NCBI RefSeq assembly: GCF_001579845.1
Contig: NZ_CP007440.1
Span: forward strand, 6,470,029-6,534,028
Source of the DNA: Rhodoplanes sp. Z2-YC6860
Lineage (GTDB): Bacteria > Pseudomonadota > Alphaproteobacteria > Rhizobiales > Xanthobacteraceae
Direction of reading: 5' to 3'
DNA length: 64,000 nt
Below the pieces are notes generated by a model. That model searched no databases. It saw only the letters and a list, made by a program, of their open reading frames with translations, and was not told where the DNA came from. Below are positions 27,347 through 35,746 of the stretch, one piece after another. Numbering within the stretch: position 1 is the stretch's first letter; each line of letters opens with the position of its first letter. The position numbers and the translations under genes were made by a program.

Positions 27347-27619
27347 TTGACGGAATCTTCGGTGAAGCAGCGGCTTCTAACATTCGTAGGAGCGTCCGAA
27401 CATCCAGATTGGCTCGATTGGGTCAATCCCGATGACGTGGAGTTGGTGATTGCAAGAGCGCGACGGACACGGTGGAAGCCGATCTGTCTGAAATTCGGTG
27501 TTAGCCGAGCCACGGCGCACCGAAAGTGGCAGCGCTCGATAGAAACCATCGTGGCGAGACTAAACGGCATACAGCCAGCACCTCGAAGAAGGTGGCGACG
27601 CCGTCACACTGAAAGTTGA
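27347..27619 (+). CDS. Small HTH protein, DUF6362-like
   Basis: A 90-residue protein from TTG 27347, with GGAGGTTGAGATGGAG upstream. The core RARRTRWKPICLKFGVSRATAHRKW is a helix-turn-helix, followed by IETIVARLNG, which matches the DUF6362 pattern seen in prophage operons between replication and packaging genes. The C-terminus is strongly basic. Probably DNA binding. Family assignment from memory of the motif. Confidence 0.6.
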   Translation: MTESSVKQRLLTFVGASEHPDWLDWVNPDDVELVIARARRTRWKPICLKFGVSRATAHRKWQRSIETIVARLNGIQPAPRRRWRRRHTES

Positions 27620-27801
27620 GACATTTTTGCGTCCGACAGAGTGGCTGCCCGTCCGGTAAATAAGACCATGGGTCAGTCCAGCCTGATGTCGTTCATCGAG
27701 TCGGTCGTGAGCGTTTGCGTAGGCTTTGTCCTGGCCGTGCTGACCCAACCAGTTTCTGTGCACCTGTTCGGCCAGTTTTCGGAATGTATGAGGTGACACA
27801 A

Positions 27802-28212
27802 ATGGCCAAAGCGAAAGAGGCGGGGGCGTTGCCGGACACAACGGTCGGCTACAAGCGCCCGCCGGTGCAATCGCAGTTCAAACCGGGTCAGAGCGGCAAC
27901 CCTTCAGGGCGGCCGAAGGGATCGCAAAATCTAAAAACGCTTTTTCACAAGATCATGAGGGAGGAGGTCCAGCTTCGTGAAGGCGAAGACGTTCGCAAAA
28001 TCACGAAGGCCGAAGCCATCATGCGTGGGCTGGTGATCGGCGCTCTCAAGGGAGACACACGCAGCACCGGCACTCTCCTCCGCCTGGCCGAGCAGATGGG
28101 TCAGTTTGAAGAAGAGGAGCGAACCGAAATCACCAGCATCCAAAGGGTCATCATATCTCCTCAACCCGAAGACGACTTCCCTGCGATCAGCGATTTTAAC
28201 AAGGAGAAGTGA
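27802..28212 (+). CDS. DUF5681 protein
   Basis: A 136-residue protein with the DUF5681 hallmark QFKPGQSGNPSGRPKGSQNL near residues 20-40 and a helical C-terminal part (ITKAEAIMRGLVIGALKGD). These proteins are regularly encoded just before ParB/methyltransferase and terminase genes in alphaproteobacterial prophages. The start at 27802 is favoured; the frame is open from 27715 without phage-like sequence. ATGA-type overlap with the next gene (28209). Confidence 0.8.
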   Translation: MAKAKEAGALPDTTVGYKRPPVQSQFKPGQSGNPSGRPKGSQNLKTLFHKIMREEVQLREGEDVRKITKAEAIMRGLVIGALKGDTRSTGTLLRLAEQMGQFEEEERTEITSIQRVIISPQPEDDFPAISDFNKEK

Positions 28213-29447
28213 TGGACTGGCCAGCCGACAAGATCGAACGTTGGTCGATCTCCAAGCTCACCCCGAACGCGCGCAATGCTCGAACGCACAGCGATGCCCA
28301 GGTCGATCAGCTGGCTGCCTCGATCCAGGAGTGGGGCTGGACGACGCCGGTCCTTGTCAGCGAAACCGGAATGCTGATCGCCGGGCATGGCCGGGTTCGT
28401 GCCGCGCAGAAGCTCGGATTGACGGAAGTGCCCGTCATGGTCGCGCGCGGATGGACCAAGGCACAGATCCAGGCCTACGCGCTGGCGGACAACAAATTGG
28501 CCCTCAATGCCGGGTGGGACGAAGGCCTGGTCGCGATCGAACTCGCCGAGCTTGAGGAAATCGGCTTCGATATCGACCTGATCGGCTTCAATGCCGACGA
28601 GATTGCCGCCCTCGGATCAAAGCCCAACCCGGGCCTGACCGATCCCGACGAGGTGCCCGAGCCTCCCGTCAATCCAATCACGCAGCCCGGTGATATATGG
28701 CTGCTTGGCCGGCATCGCCTGCTGTGCGGTGACAGCACCTCGGCTGCCGACGTCGACCAAGTTCTCGCAGGCGTCCGGCCGAACCTCATGGTGACTGATC
28801 CGCCCTACGGCGTGAACTACGACCCCGCATGGCGGAACGATCGGGACCTGAGCCGCTCGAAACGGACCGGTAAAGTCGAGAATGATGGTCGCGCCGACTG
28901 GGCGGAAGCTTGGGAGCTGTTTCCGGGCAGCATCGCGTACGTGTGGCATGCCGCCCTGCACTCCCCGACCTCATATGAAAGCCTGATCCGAACGGGCTTC
29001 GACATCCGGGCTCAGATCATCTGGGCCAAGGAGCGGCTGGTCATCGGCCGCGGCGACTATCATTGGCAACACGAGCCTTGCTGGTACGCCGTGCGCAAGA
29101 AAGGCAATTGGTGCGGCGACCGGAAGCAGACGACGCTTTGGAACATCCCGAACACCTGCCAGGACACCAAGTCGGTCCACGGCACGCAGAAGCCTGTCGA
29201 GTGCATGAAGCGTCCGATCGAGAACAACAGCTCACCAGGTCATGCGGTCTATGAGCCCTTCTCCGGCTCCGGCACCACCATCATCGCGGCCGAGATCACC
29301 GGCCGGTCCTGTCATGCCATCGAACTTTCGCCCCAATATGTCGACGTCGCGGTGGAACGTTGGCAAGCATTCACTGGCGAAAGCGCGCGTCTGGGAGCGA
29401 ACGGTGAGGTGTTCGTCAATGTCGGCGCCGACCGCAGAGGGGGCTGA
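28209..29447 (+). CDS. ParB-domain/DNA methyltransferase fusion
   Basis: A 412-residue protein. Residues 1-110 form a ParB-like nuclease domain (NARNARTHSDAQVDQLAASI, GHGRVRAAQKLGL). Residues 170-400 form an N6-adenine/N4-cytosine methyltransferase with catalytic VTDPPYGVNYDP and the S-adenosylmethionine motif EPFSGSGTTIIAAE. It is the phage-type solitary modification enzyme, probably protecting the element or its phage. No partner nuclease is present. GTGATG start context. Confidence 0.9.
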   Translation: MMDWPADKIERWSISKLTPNARNARTHSDAQVDQLAASIQEWGWTTPVLVSETGMLIAGHGRVRAAQKLGLTEVPVMVARGWTKAQIQAYALADNKLALNAGWDEGLVAIELAELEEIGFDIDLIGFNADEIAALGSKPNPGLTDPDEVPEPPVNPITQPGDIWLLGRHRLLCGDSTSAADVDQVLAGVRPNLMVTDPPYGVNYDPAWRNDRDLSRSKRTGKVENDGRADWAEAWELFPGSIAYVWHAALHSPTSYESLIRTGFDIRAQIIWAKERLVIGRGDYHWQHEPCWYAVRKKGNWCGDRKQTTLWNIPNTCQDTKSVHGTQKPVECMKRPIENNSSPGHAVYEPFSGSGTTIIAAEITGRSCHAIELSPQYVDVAVERWQAFTGESARLGANGEVFVNVGADRRGG

Positions 29448-29452
29448 CGCAC

Positions 29453-29539
29453 ATGGGCCGCCGCGCACACCAGCCTGATCCTGTCCAGCGCCGTCACGTC
29501 GGCCAATGGCAGCGTATGAGACCGGATTCAGGCCCCTGA
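29453..29539 (+). pseudogene. Truncated start of a small phage HTH/terminase-type protein
   Basis: A 28-codon frame, MGRRAHQPDPVQRRHVGQW and on, starting 5 bases after the methyltransferase stop. The opening resembles small prophage proteins that lie between the methyltransferase and terminase genes, but the rest is missing. The phage-like gene order stops here, so this is the probable right edge of the conserved module. Confidence 0.35.
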
Positions 29540-29696
29540 CGATTAGATATTGCACTGAGGGCCAGGTCGCTGTCGGGGGTACAATCGACATTCGGAAAGC
29601 GGGCCAAACCGACGTGATTGACCCGCAGCGGACATCAGGCGCCCGCGCTGCCGTGCCACTTATAAGAAGTGGCTTTAAGGTCGCCCGAACCTATGC

Positions 29697-30746
29697 CTAC
29701 CTCGCTGGCAGCCGAAGGCCTACCAGGTCAGTGCCGACAATTGTTGTGCCGGTGTATCCGCTCGATTCCACGCTTCTTCGGTAATCTGCTTCGGTCAAGG
29801 CGCCGCCCGGAACTTTCCATCGGTTGTGCAGGACCGCACCCAGCGAAGGCGCAAGATGGGTGAGCATCAGATATCTGGCGCCATCTCGCTGCGCCACCGC
29901 GCCAAGGTCGCTGGCGGTGCTTAGCCGATAGTAGATCGGAGCCGGGAAACCGCTGCCTTGGTCCGGCCCAAGGATCGGGTGAATGGTCGAATGCACGATG
30001 ACATCGGCGCCTTTAGCGAGCCTCTCGACCTGATCTGACGTCGAGTGCGCCCGCGGCGGAGCCTGAGCGTCATTGCTCGCATCACCCCCGATCACGACGC
30101 TGCCGGCCGGCGTATCGACACGGTAGGACGCGTGGCCTGCAATATGCGTCGATCGTATCGCGCTGACTTTTACGTCGCCGGACGACCATACCTGTTGCGG
30201 TTCCTCCTTCGCATCGAACGTCATGAGCTTGACCATTCGTGCGGGCCCGCCTTCCAGCCGGGCCTTATCCTCGGAGCGCCGCTCGTCAACCTCGCCGGAT
30301 TCGATAAAAGCATCCGCGATGTGCATCACGAACTTCCGGCAACTGTGGACCACGCCGAGCACCGATGCCGCGTCGTTACTGCAAACGATGTCGATGTCGG
30401 AACCCTTCATGTACCAGCGCAACATCAAGATATCGGCGAGGCCTTCAGTGTGATCGCCGTGAGTATGCGTCAAGAAAATCGCGTTCAGCTGCTGCGGCGC
30501 GACGCCGAGCTGAGAGAGCCGCAGGTTCGTGCCGCGTCCCACGTCGAACTGCAATTTTAACGCCCCGCAATCGTTGCTGTCGTCGCCGTAGCGCACCAGA
30601 GTTCCGGCGCCGGCTTGACCATTGAACACCGAGGGGCCGCCCTGCGTGCCCGTAAGCGTCACGACGAGACAGGATGCGGCTTGGCTGGGCGTCGTAAGCA
30701 GGCCGGCCAGCATTGCAGCGACAGTCAAGGTGGCAACGCGCTTCAT
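29697..30746 (-). CDS. Exported metallo-beta-lactamase-fold hydrolase
   Basis: A 349-residue periplasmic enzyme with signal peptide (MKRVATLTVAAMLAGLL, cleavage near SQAAS). The metal motif is HTHGDHTEG, with later RSTHIAGHASY, GGDASND and a C-terminal LTHLAPS. The profile is that of arylsulfatase/ribonuclease Z-like members that hydrolyse small molecules. It is divergent from a LysR gene over an 83-base gap with a palindrome, so it is probably the LysR target. Confidence 0.87.
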   Translation of the reverse strand: MKRVATLTVAAMLAGLLTTPSQAASCLVVTLTGTQGGPSVFNGQAGAGTLVRYGDDSNDCGALKLQFDVGRGTNLRLSQLGVAPQQLNAIFLTHTHGDHTEGLADILMLRWYMKGSDIDIVCSNDAASVLGVVHSCRKFVMHIADAFIESGEVDERRSEDKARLEGGPARMVKLMTFDAKEEPQQVWSSGDVKVSAIRSTHIAGHASYRVDTPAGSVVIGGDASNDAQAPPRAHSTSDQVERLAKGADVIVHSTIHPILGPDQGSGFPAPIYYRLSTASDLGAVAQRDGARYLMLTHLAPSLGAVLHNRWKVPGGALTEADYRRSVESSGYTGTTIVGTDLVGLRLPAR

Positions 30747-30799
30747 TTTCGACCCTCCACGCCGGGACCCTACGGGACCGCGCCCAAAGAAAAAAATAC

Positions 30800-30818
30800 A
30801 TACTGTAAACGTTGGTAT
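30800..30818. promoter_or_regulatory. LysR-type box overlapping a TATAAT -10 element
   Basis: ATAC-N11-GTAT is a perfect T-N11-A LysR box centred in the gap between the hydrolase gene and its LysR regulator. TATAAT at 30816-30821 overlaps its right arm and ends 8 bases before the regulator's ATG. This fits autorepression and, if that -10 is used, an almost leaderless regulator transcript. Confidence 0.5.
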
Positions 30819-30829
30819 AATCTCCGGTT

Positions 30830-31747
30830 ATGCAGCTCGAAGCGCGGTTGCGGGCTTTTTCGGCGTTCGCCCGGCGCCGGTCCTTCTCGGCGGCGGCAAG
30901 CGAGCTTCGCATTAGCCAGCCCGCGGTCTCCAAACATATCGCCGATCTTGAGCAGCTTCTGGGATTGAAGCTCGTGGAGCGTGCGCGGCGAGATGGGTCG
31001 CTGACGAGCGCTGGCGAGTTCGTTGCGAACTACGTTTTGCGTGCCGAGTCCTTGCTCGCGCAATCGGTCCGCGGGGTGGACGAGCTTCGCAAGAGCGGTT
31101 CGGGGTCTTTGGTCATTGTCGCGTCGTGGTTGACCGGGACATACCTGCTTCCCGAGATCATCGCAGAGTTCAAATACATTCATCCGGGTGTTCTCGTTTC
31201 GCTCGAGCTCGGAACGGCAAAACAGGCGGTCGAACGGCTCCGATCGCATCGCGCCGAATTGGGATTCATCGCCGGCGCGGTCACCGGTCCCGAGATCGAG
31301 GCGGAGCCGCTCTTGGAAAACGACATTGTGATCGTGGGCAAGCCCGCTCTTCGTCCGCCACGGATTTCGCGCGACAGTCTCGAATCCTTGGCGTGGATTT
31401 CTCGCGAGGAAGGCTCGGCGACGCGGAGCTCTTCGGAAGTGGCGATGGCGCGTTTGGGGATTGCGCCCCGGCAGCGTTTGGAGCTTCCCTCCTATGAAGC
31501 TGTCGTGTCGGCCTTGAAGAGAGGCTACGGCATTTCGGCCATCCGCCGCTACGTCGTGGCCGATCAACTGAAGTCCGGAACTCTGGTGGTTTTCCCGGTT
31601 CGCGGCTGGAAGGTTAAGACAGTCGTCTCAGCGCTTCGCGTGCGCGACGTCGTTCTCACGCCTTCCGCTGAACAGTTCCAAAGCCTCGTGCGCGTGAGAT
31701 TTGCCGAAATTGCTCGATTGCGGAAGCAGGCTGCGACCAGCTCCTAA
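30830..31747 (+). CDS. LysR-family transcriptional regulator
   Basis: A 305-residue regulator with N-terminal winged HTH (LRAFSAFARRRSFSAAASEL, RISQPAVSKHIADLEQLLG) and a LysR substrate domain beginning near residue 90 (GSGSLVIVASWLTGTYLLP). It is divergent from the metallo-hydrolase gene. A LysR box with a TATAAT motif lies in the gap. Ligand unknown. Confidence 0.92.
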   Translation: MQLEARLRAFSAFARRRSFSAAASELRISQPAVSKHIADLEQLLGLKLVERARRDGSLTSAGEFVANYVLRAESLLAQSVRGVDELRKSGSGSLVIVASWLTGTYLLPEIIAEFKYIHPGVLVSLELGTAKQAVERLRSHRAELGFIAGAVTGPEIEAEPLLENDIVIVGKPALRPPRISRDSLESLAWISREEGSATRSSSEVAMARLGIAPRQRLELPSYEAVVSALKRGYGISAIRRYVVADQLKSGTLVVFPVRGWKVKTVVSALRVRDVVLTPSAEQFQSLVRVRFAEIARLRKQAATSS

Positions 31748-31929
31748 ACGCCTCGGGGCCAGCACCAACGGCCCTCCATCCTTCTCTCGACAGTGAGGAC
31801 CATCCGCTGAACTTCGCGCTGTTGAGCACGTGACGACGAGCTGGCTGTGGTGAACTTGGCCGCCCGCCACTGCGCGAAATGTCCGCTTATGGCGCTTCGC
31901 GACGAACGCGCTGCCGATGAGGCGGGGCG

Positions 31930-32099
31930 TCAAGCCGGGCTTTTAGCCGCAAGGATTCTCAGGGGAGAGAAGCCAGCCGAATTGCCCGTGGCCGCAGTCC
32001 ACAAAGGTGGAGCTGGTGATCAATTTGAAGACGGCAAAGGCACTCGGCATCACCTTTCTAATTTCGCTCCTTGGCCGCGCCGATGAGGTGATCGAGTGA
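31930..32099 (+). pseudogene. Broken C-terminal end of a DUF534 (COG2984) binding protein
   Basis: Homology to the intact family members is split over two frames. AARILRGEKPAELPV comes first. Then, in a shifted frame, VELVINLKTAKALGI and GRADEVIE follow, ending at TGA 32097-32099. The body of the gene upstream is missing. Its stop overlaps the GTG start of the next remnant by two bases, so the two copies once formed a tandem unit. Confidence 0.7.
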
Positions 32100-32334
32100 T
32101 TGGGCGGCGGGAGTTCATCGCGGGGCTGGGTGGTGTGGCGGCCTGAACCGTACCGAAATCTTCCGCCGTGCGGCCAGTTACGTGGACCGCATCCTACGCG
32201 GCGAAAAGCCGGGCGATCTGCCTGTGCAGGTCCCGACCCGATACGAGTTGCTGGTCCATCGCAAAGCGGCAGGTGTGTGGGGCATTACGCTTCCCGTTGA
32301 GTTATTGGCCACGGCTGATGACGTTCTAGATTGA
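32096..32334 (+). pseudogene. Internally deleted DUF534 binding-protein gene
   Basis: Starts at GTG 32096 with the Tat-like opening IGRREFIAGLGGVAA, then a stop, then directly the C-terminal part RAASYVDRILRGEKPGDLPV, RYELLVHRKAAG, PVELLATADDVLD, ending at TGA 32332. About 270 codons of the family's 325-330 are gone, while both ends remain. Confidence 0.7.
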
Positions 32335-32460
32335 TGGAGGAGAGGCGTCCTGCGTCACAGCCAGTCAACGGCCAAATCGCTAACCTTGGAACGCCCAAAA
32401 TTTTGACTTGAGGGCCGGTACAGCCGGGCTAAACTTGTCCCGTTACTTCCCCGCGACCAT

Positions 32461-32497
32461 GCCCCTCGCCGACGCACCCATGGCGGGGGGCCTTTTT
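32461..32497 (+). terminator. Rho-independent terminator
   Basis: A ten-pair stem, GCCCCTCGCC with GGCGGGGGGC (one G-U pair), an 11-base loop, and a CTTTTT tail. It lies after the DUF534 remnants and before a small membrane-protein frame. Confidence 0.6.
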
Positions 32498-32509
32498 GTT
32501 GATGCGACC

Positions 32510-32647
32510 ATGGACGTGAACAGCTCCCGTTTGCGAATCGCGCTTTCCCTCGTGGTACTGGCCGCCGGAATCTTGGTGGTCTACCGCGCGTACCAGATTG
32601 AAGCTCATGCATCCTATGGGACTGAGCACGCTAGATTTGATCGCTGA
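32510..32647 (+). CDS. Small single-span membrane protein
   Basis: A 45-residue frame from ATG 32510 with one membrane helix (LRIALSLVVLAAGILVVYRA) and a short polar tail. No family recognised. It stands alone after a terminator. No clear ribosome site; support is the well-formed helix and frame only. Confidence 0.4.
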   Translation: MDVNSSRLRIALSLVVLAAGILVVYRAYQIEAHASYGTEHARFDR

Positions 32648-32780
32648 GGCTGGACTGACGCAGAAACCCTCAGTGCTGTTATAGGGGAGCGCAAGAAACT
32701 TGGCAGGTCGGCTCTTGCCCCATAGCCGACGTTCCGGTGACCTTCGCGTTTGACCCGCAGCAGACCTCAGACCGAGCAGG

Positions 32781-33635
32781 CTATGCGAAGAAGGGGTGCG
32801 GAGCGTCCCCTGTACCTTTTGTCTTCATCGTAGTGATGCACTGCTCGATTTCCGCATCTGTCATGTTCAAGCCGAACTCACCGCGCAGCACGTCGCGGTA
32901 TTCTGTTTCGCTCTGAAGCCATCGCTTATCAGCGCGTCCATCGGCGTCGCGAACGGTGACACGCGAGTTGTACATAGTGATCCGCGTTCTATCGGGTCCT
33001 GGCCGGGCGGCAATGATGTTGCCTTGGTAAGGTGTCTCCGGATGGGTCCCGGTGTACCAGTTAGTAATCTCGTACTCGCCGTCGTAACGCGGGTAGGGAA
33101 TGACACGATAAATGTGCTCCCATCCGTGCTTGAGGTGCGCCTGAAGCGTAAGTTCGCCTCCTACGTCGATGAAGCGCATGACCTCGTGGGGCGTATCCTG
33201 CTCAGTGTGGGGTTCGAGCCTCAGGGCGCAAGTCGGAGCGAGATTTCCGAAGCCCACGTCGGCGAGGTAGCGGCCTTCCGACAACTCCACCTGCATCAGC
33301 ATATGGATCGCAGGCCGAGGCGCGTCGATTGCCATTCCCCGGATCACCCGTCCCTGAAGACTTGTGATCTGAAAGCCCAGAGAGCGCAGGCCAGCACGAA
33401 AGAGCATATTCTGCTCGAAACAGTATCCCCCGCGCTTCCCAAAGATCATCTTGCGCTCAAGCGTTTGCACGTCGAGCTTGGGTGTTCGCCCAAGCATAAT
33501 GTCGAGCGTCTCGTATGAGATTGCGTGCGCGTGGGAAAAGATCAGCTTGTTGAGTGTTTCGAGCGTCGGTGTTCGCGGGCCGGAATAGCCTATGCGATCA
33601 AGCCAGGCTTGCTGGTCGAACGATGCTTCGCCCAT
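32781..33635 (-). CDS. Arylamine N-acetyltransferase
   Basis: A 284-residue cytoplasmic enzyme that transfers acetyl groups from acetyl-CoA to aromatic amines and hydrazines. The catalytic triad is visible: Cys72 in RGGYCFEQN, His111 in PAIHMLMQVEL and Asp126 in YLADVGFGN. The length is typical of bacterial NAT. It stands alone between DUF534 genes and may detoxify plant or soil arylamines. Confidence 0.92.
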   Translation of the reverse strand: MGEASFDQQAWLDRIGYSGPRTPTLETLNKLIFSHAHAISYETLDIMLGRTPKLDVQTLERKMIFGKRGGYCFEQNMLFRAGLRSLGFQITSLQGRVIRGMAIDAPRPAIHMLMQVELSEGRYLADVGFGNLAPTCALRLEPHTEQDTPHEVMRFIDVGGELTLQAHLKHGWEHIYRVIPYPRYDGEYEITNWYTGTHPETPYQGNIIAARPGPDRTRITMYNSRVTVRDADGRADKRWLQSETEYRDVLRGEFGLNMTDAEIEQCITTMKTKGTGDAPHPFFA

Positions 33636-33867
33636 GAATGTCCCCCGCTGCTAAGCTGAATTTAGCAGGCCCGACCCCAGGTCCGCATCTGGCACCGCTC
33701 GACCAATTCGGCAGGTCCGCTTCTTGGTCCCTGTTGGGGGTACTTCAGACATGACCCGGATGCCCCAAAACAGACGCCATTGACCGACAGGCGACATCGG
33801 TTGCTTGATTTTGCTGTGATGCACGATCAAGCCGCCAGTGGTAGGCTTCTTTAACTGAGGGCAACTT

Positions 33868-34854
33868 ATGAGACGGCGGCAATTCATCTCGCTTCTTGGT
33901 GCGGCTGCGGTGTGGCCGCTGGGAGCACGCGCCCAACGACTCGATCAGGCGCGGCGGATCGGAATTTTGATGAATTTTGCCTCGAACGACCCGGAGGGTC
34001 AGGAACGCTTAGCAGCCTTTCTAGAGGCTTTCTCTAAACTCGGTTGGACTGAAGGTCAAAACCTGGCCGTAGACATTCGTTGGGCCGCCGACGATCCGGT
34101 TCGCAATCGCCAGTTCGCGGGAGAACTGATCGCGCTGTCGCCGGATGCTGTTCTTGCCTCCGCAAGTCCGAGCTTGGTGGCCCTACAGCGTGCGACGCGC
34201 AGCGTGCCGATTGTGTTTGCCAACGTTATCGATCCGGTCGGCGCCGGTTTCATTAATAGCTTGGCACGACCGGGCGGCAATGCCACCGGGTTTACTGCAT
34301 TCGAATACAGCATCGGCGGTAAATGGCTCGAATTGCTCAAGGAGTTTGCACCGGCCGCGACACGCGTCGCCGTCGTTCGCGATCCAAACATTCCTGCGGG
34401 TGTCGGTCAGTTCGCCGCGATACAGTCAGCGGCATCCTCAAGAGCAGTGGAGCTTAGCGCGATCGATCAGAGCGACGTCGGCGCTATCAAAAGGGGTCTG
34501 TCAACATTTGCCCAGGAGCCCCACGGCGCCGTGATTATAGCAGCGAGTTCTACGGCGCTAACGCATCGGGAGTTGACTATTGCGTTGCTGACGCAATACC
34601 GCCTACCGAATATCTATCCGTTCCGCTACTACCCCAAGGCCGGATCGCTAGCGTCGTACGGGCCCAATCCGGTCAAGGATTACCAGCGCGCCGCTGGCTA
34701 TATCGATCGAATTCTTAAAGGCGAAAAGCCCGCAGACCTGCCCGTGCAGACGCCCACCAAGTACGAACTGGTCATCAATTTCAAAACCGCTAAGACGCTT
34801 GGGCTCAACGTTCCACAGACGCTTCTCGCCACTGCTGACGAGGTGATAGAGTAA
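33868..34854 (+). CDS. DUF534/COG2984-type ABC substrate-binding protein (copy 1)
   Basis: A 328-residue exported receptor-like protein. It has a Tat-type leader, RRRQFISLLGAAAVWPLGARAQ, and the family core (GRNLAVDIRWAADDP-like QNLAVDIRWAADDPVRN, ANVIDPVGAGFINSLARPGGNATGF). The C-terminal end is [15 protein letters not shown] and [10 protein letters not shown]. Related to tryptophan/ligand-binding TrpX-like proteins. No permease or ATPase is near. Family members are expanded in this window. Confidence 0.85.
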   Translation: MRRRQFISLLGAAAVWPLGARAQRLDQARRIGILMNFASNDPEGQERLAAFLEAFSKLGWTEGQNLAVDIRWAADDPVRNRQFAGELIALSPDAVLASASPSLVALQRATRSVPIVFANVIDPVGAGFINSLARPGGNATGFTAFEYSIGGKWLELLKEFAPAATRVAVVRDPNIPAGVGQFAAIQSAASSRAVELSAIDQSDVGAIKRGLSTFAQEPHGAVIIAASSTALTHRELTIALLTQYRLPNIYPFRYYPKAGSLASYGPNPVKDYQRAAGYIDRILKGEKPADLPVQTPTKYELVINFKTAKTLGLNVPQTLLATADEVIE

Positions 34855-34922
34855 CACGCCATTTGTTGCGCTGCCCTTGGTCTGTTTCTGGCACAAAGCT
34901 GACACTGTGCTCAACGTCGAGA

Positions 34923-34950
34923 ATGTCGGTTAAGTGCCAGAAGCAGACAT
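34923..34950. repeat. Dispersed 28-bp palindromic repeat (copy 1)
   Basis: ATGTCGGTTAAGTGCC followed by AGAAGCAGACAT. Imperfect dyad found beside several DUF534 genes; see also 36970, 40725 and a partial copy near 43478. It lies just after the stop of DUF534 copy 1. Confidence 0.6.
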
Positions 34951-34984
34951 ACTTTCCGATCACCCGCGCCCGATCCCAGACTGC

Positions 34985-35734
34985 TCAACCGCGCGTGAAG
35001 TGCCCGCCGTGCAGGCAATCAAGGTGACGGCCATGGTCGCAAACAGACTGGCCGTCGAGATACTGTGGGTGCGGTAGCCAATGCAGTTTCTGTTCGAGCC
35101 CACGGGTGACGGGCTCTCCCGCAAGCACAGCCGGCCCTCTGATCATGTTGAACGGCCATGTGCCGGCCGGCACCATTTCAACGAAGGCGCGCTTGAAGTG
35201 GACATCCTTGCCGAACACCTTCTCGAACTCGCCCGGCGCAATCACGCGGGCGGTCTTCGGATCGTTCAGGTCCGTGAATCCCACCAGCGTCGGGACCTGT
35301 TGTTCCGTGAGCGGCGCCGCACCAGCGAGGTTCGGCACGTCGCGATAGGTCAGGCCCGGGTGGATCGGCATGAACGCCGATCGCGTCAATTCCGCGATCC
35401 CCTCGACGCTGGCATGCGGTCCGGTGCCTAGCGCGGCCAGCACATTCCTGCCCTTACCGAGATTAACAAACACGGCGTCCCCGAGCACGCGCGTGCTTAT
35501 GCCTTTGGCCCCCGGCATTTTGACGTCGTAGTCGGTGGTCCGCACCTCGATGACGCCAGAGCCGCGGTGCACCTCGCCGTCAACCACGGCCTCGATCGTC
35601 AACCGGAACCGGTGCACGTAGGTCGGGCTCTCGACCGACCGCCAGACAACGGACGCGGCGACGATCACGATGGCGGCCGCGACGGTCGTGGCGATGGCGC
35701 GGATCACGCGAAAGCCGACCCTGTCGAGCATCAC
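34985..35734 (-). CDS. Membrane-anchored protein of unknown function
   Basis: A 249-residue protein with one N-terminal membrane helix (IRAIATTVAAAIVIVAASVVW) and an extracytoplasmic domain that reads as beta-rich (FRLTIEAVVDGEVHRGSGVI, GLTYRDVPNLAGAAPLTEQQ). No family recognised. It is 12 bases downstream of the proline/threonine-rich exported protein and probably cotranscribed with it. Confidence 0.65.
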   Translation of the reverse strand: MMLDRVGFRVIRAIATTVAAAIVIVAASVVWRSVESPTYVHRFRLTIEAVVDGEVHRGSGVIEVRTTDYDVKMPGAKGISTRVLGDAVFVNLGKGRNVLAALGTGPHASVEGIAELTRSAFMPIHPGLTYRDVPNLAGAAPLTEQQVPTLVGFTDLNDPKTARVIAPGEFEKVFGKDVHFKRAFVEMVPAGTWPFNMIRGPAVLAGEPVTRGLEQKLHWLPHPQYLDGQSVCDHGRHLDCLHGGHFTRG

Positions 35735-35746
35735 GTCGATCTTGTG

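Larger units (their letters stand above)
31748..32509. other. Region of binding-protein remnants without intact genes
   Basis: These 760 bases contain two broken DUF534 copies (annotated separately) and a strong hairpin near 32461. Apart from those I see no coherent coding sequence. Confidence 0.5.

Noticed and set aside
25981-27570. A 529-codon minus-strand open frame
   Set aside because: Antisense to the helicase and small genes. Its internal Arg-Gly-His and Pro-Tyr repeats come from the 9-bp repeat arrays.
29506-29784. A 92-codon plus-strand frame after the methyltransferase
   Set aside because: It runs through repeat-like intergenic sequence (GACGTGATTGACCCGCAG) and antisense to the end of the metallo-hydrolase gene.
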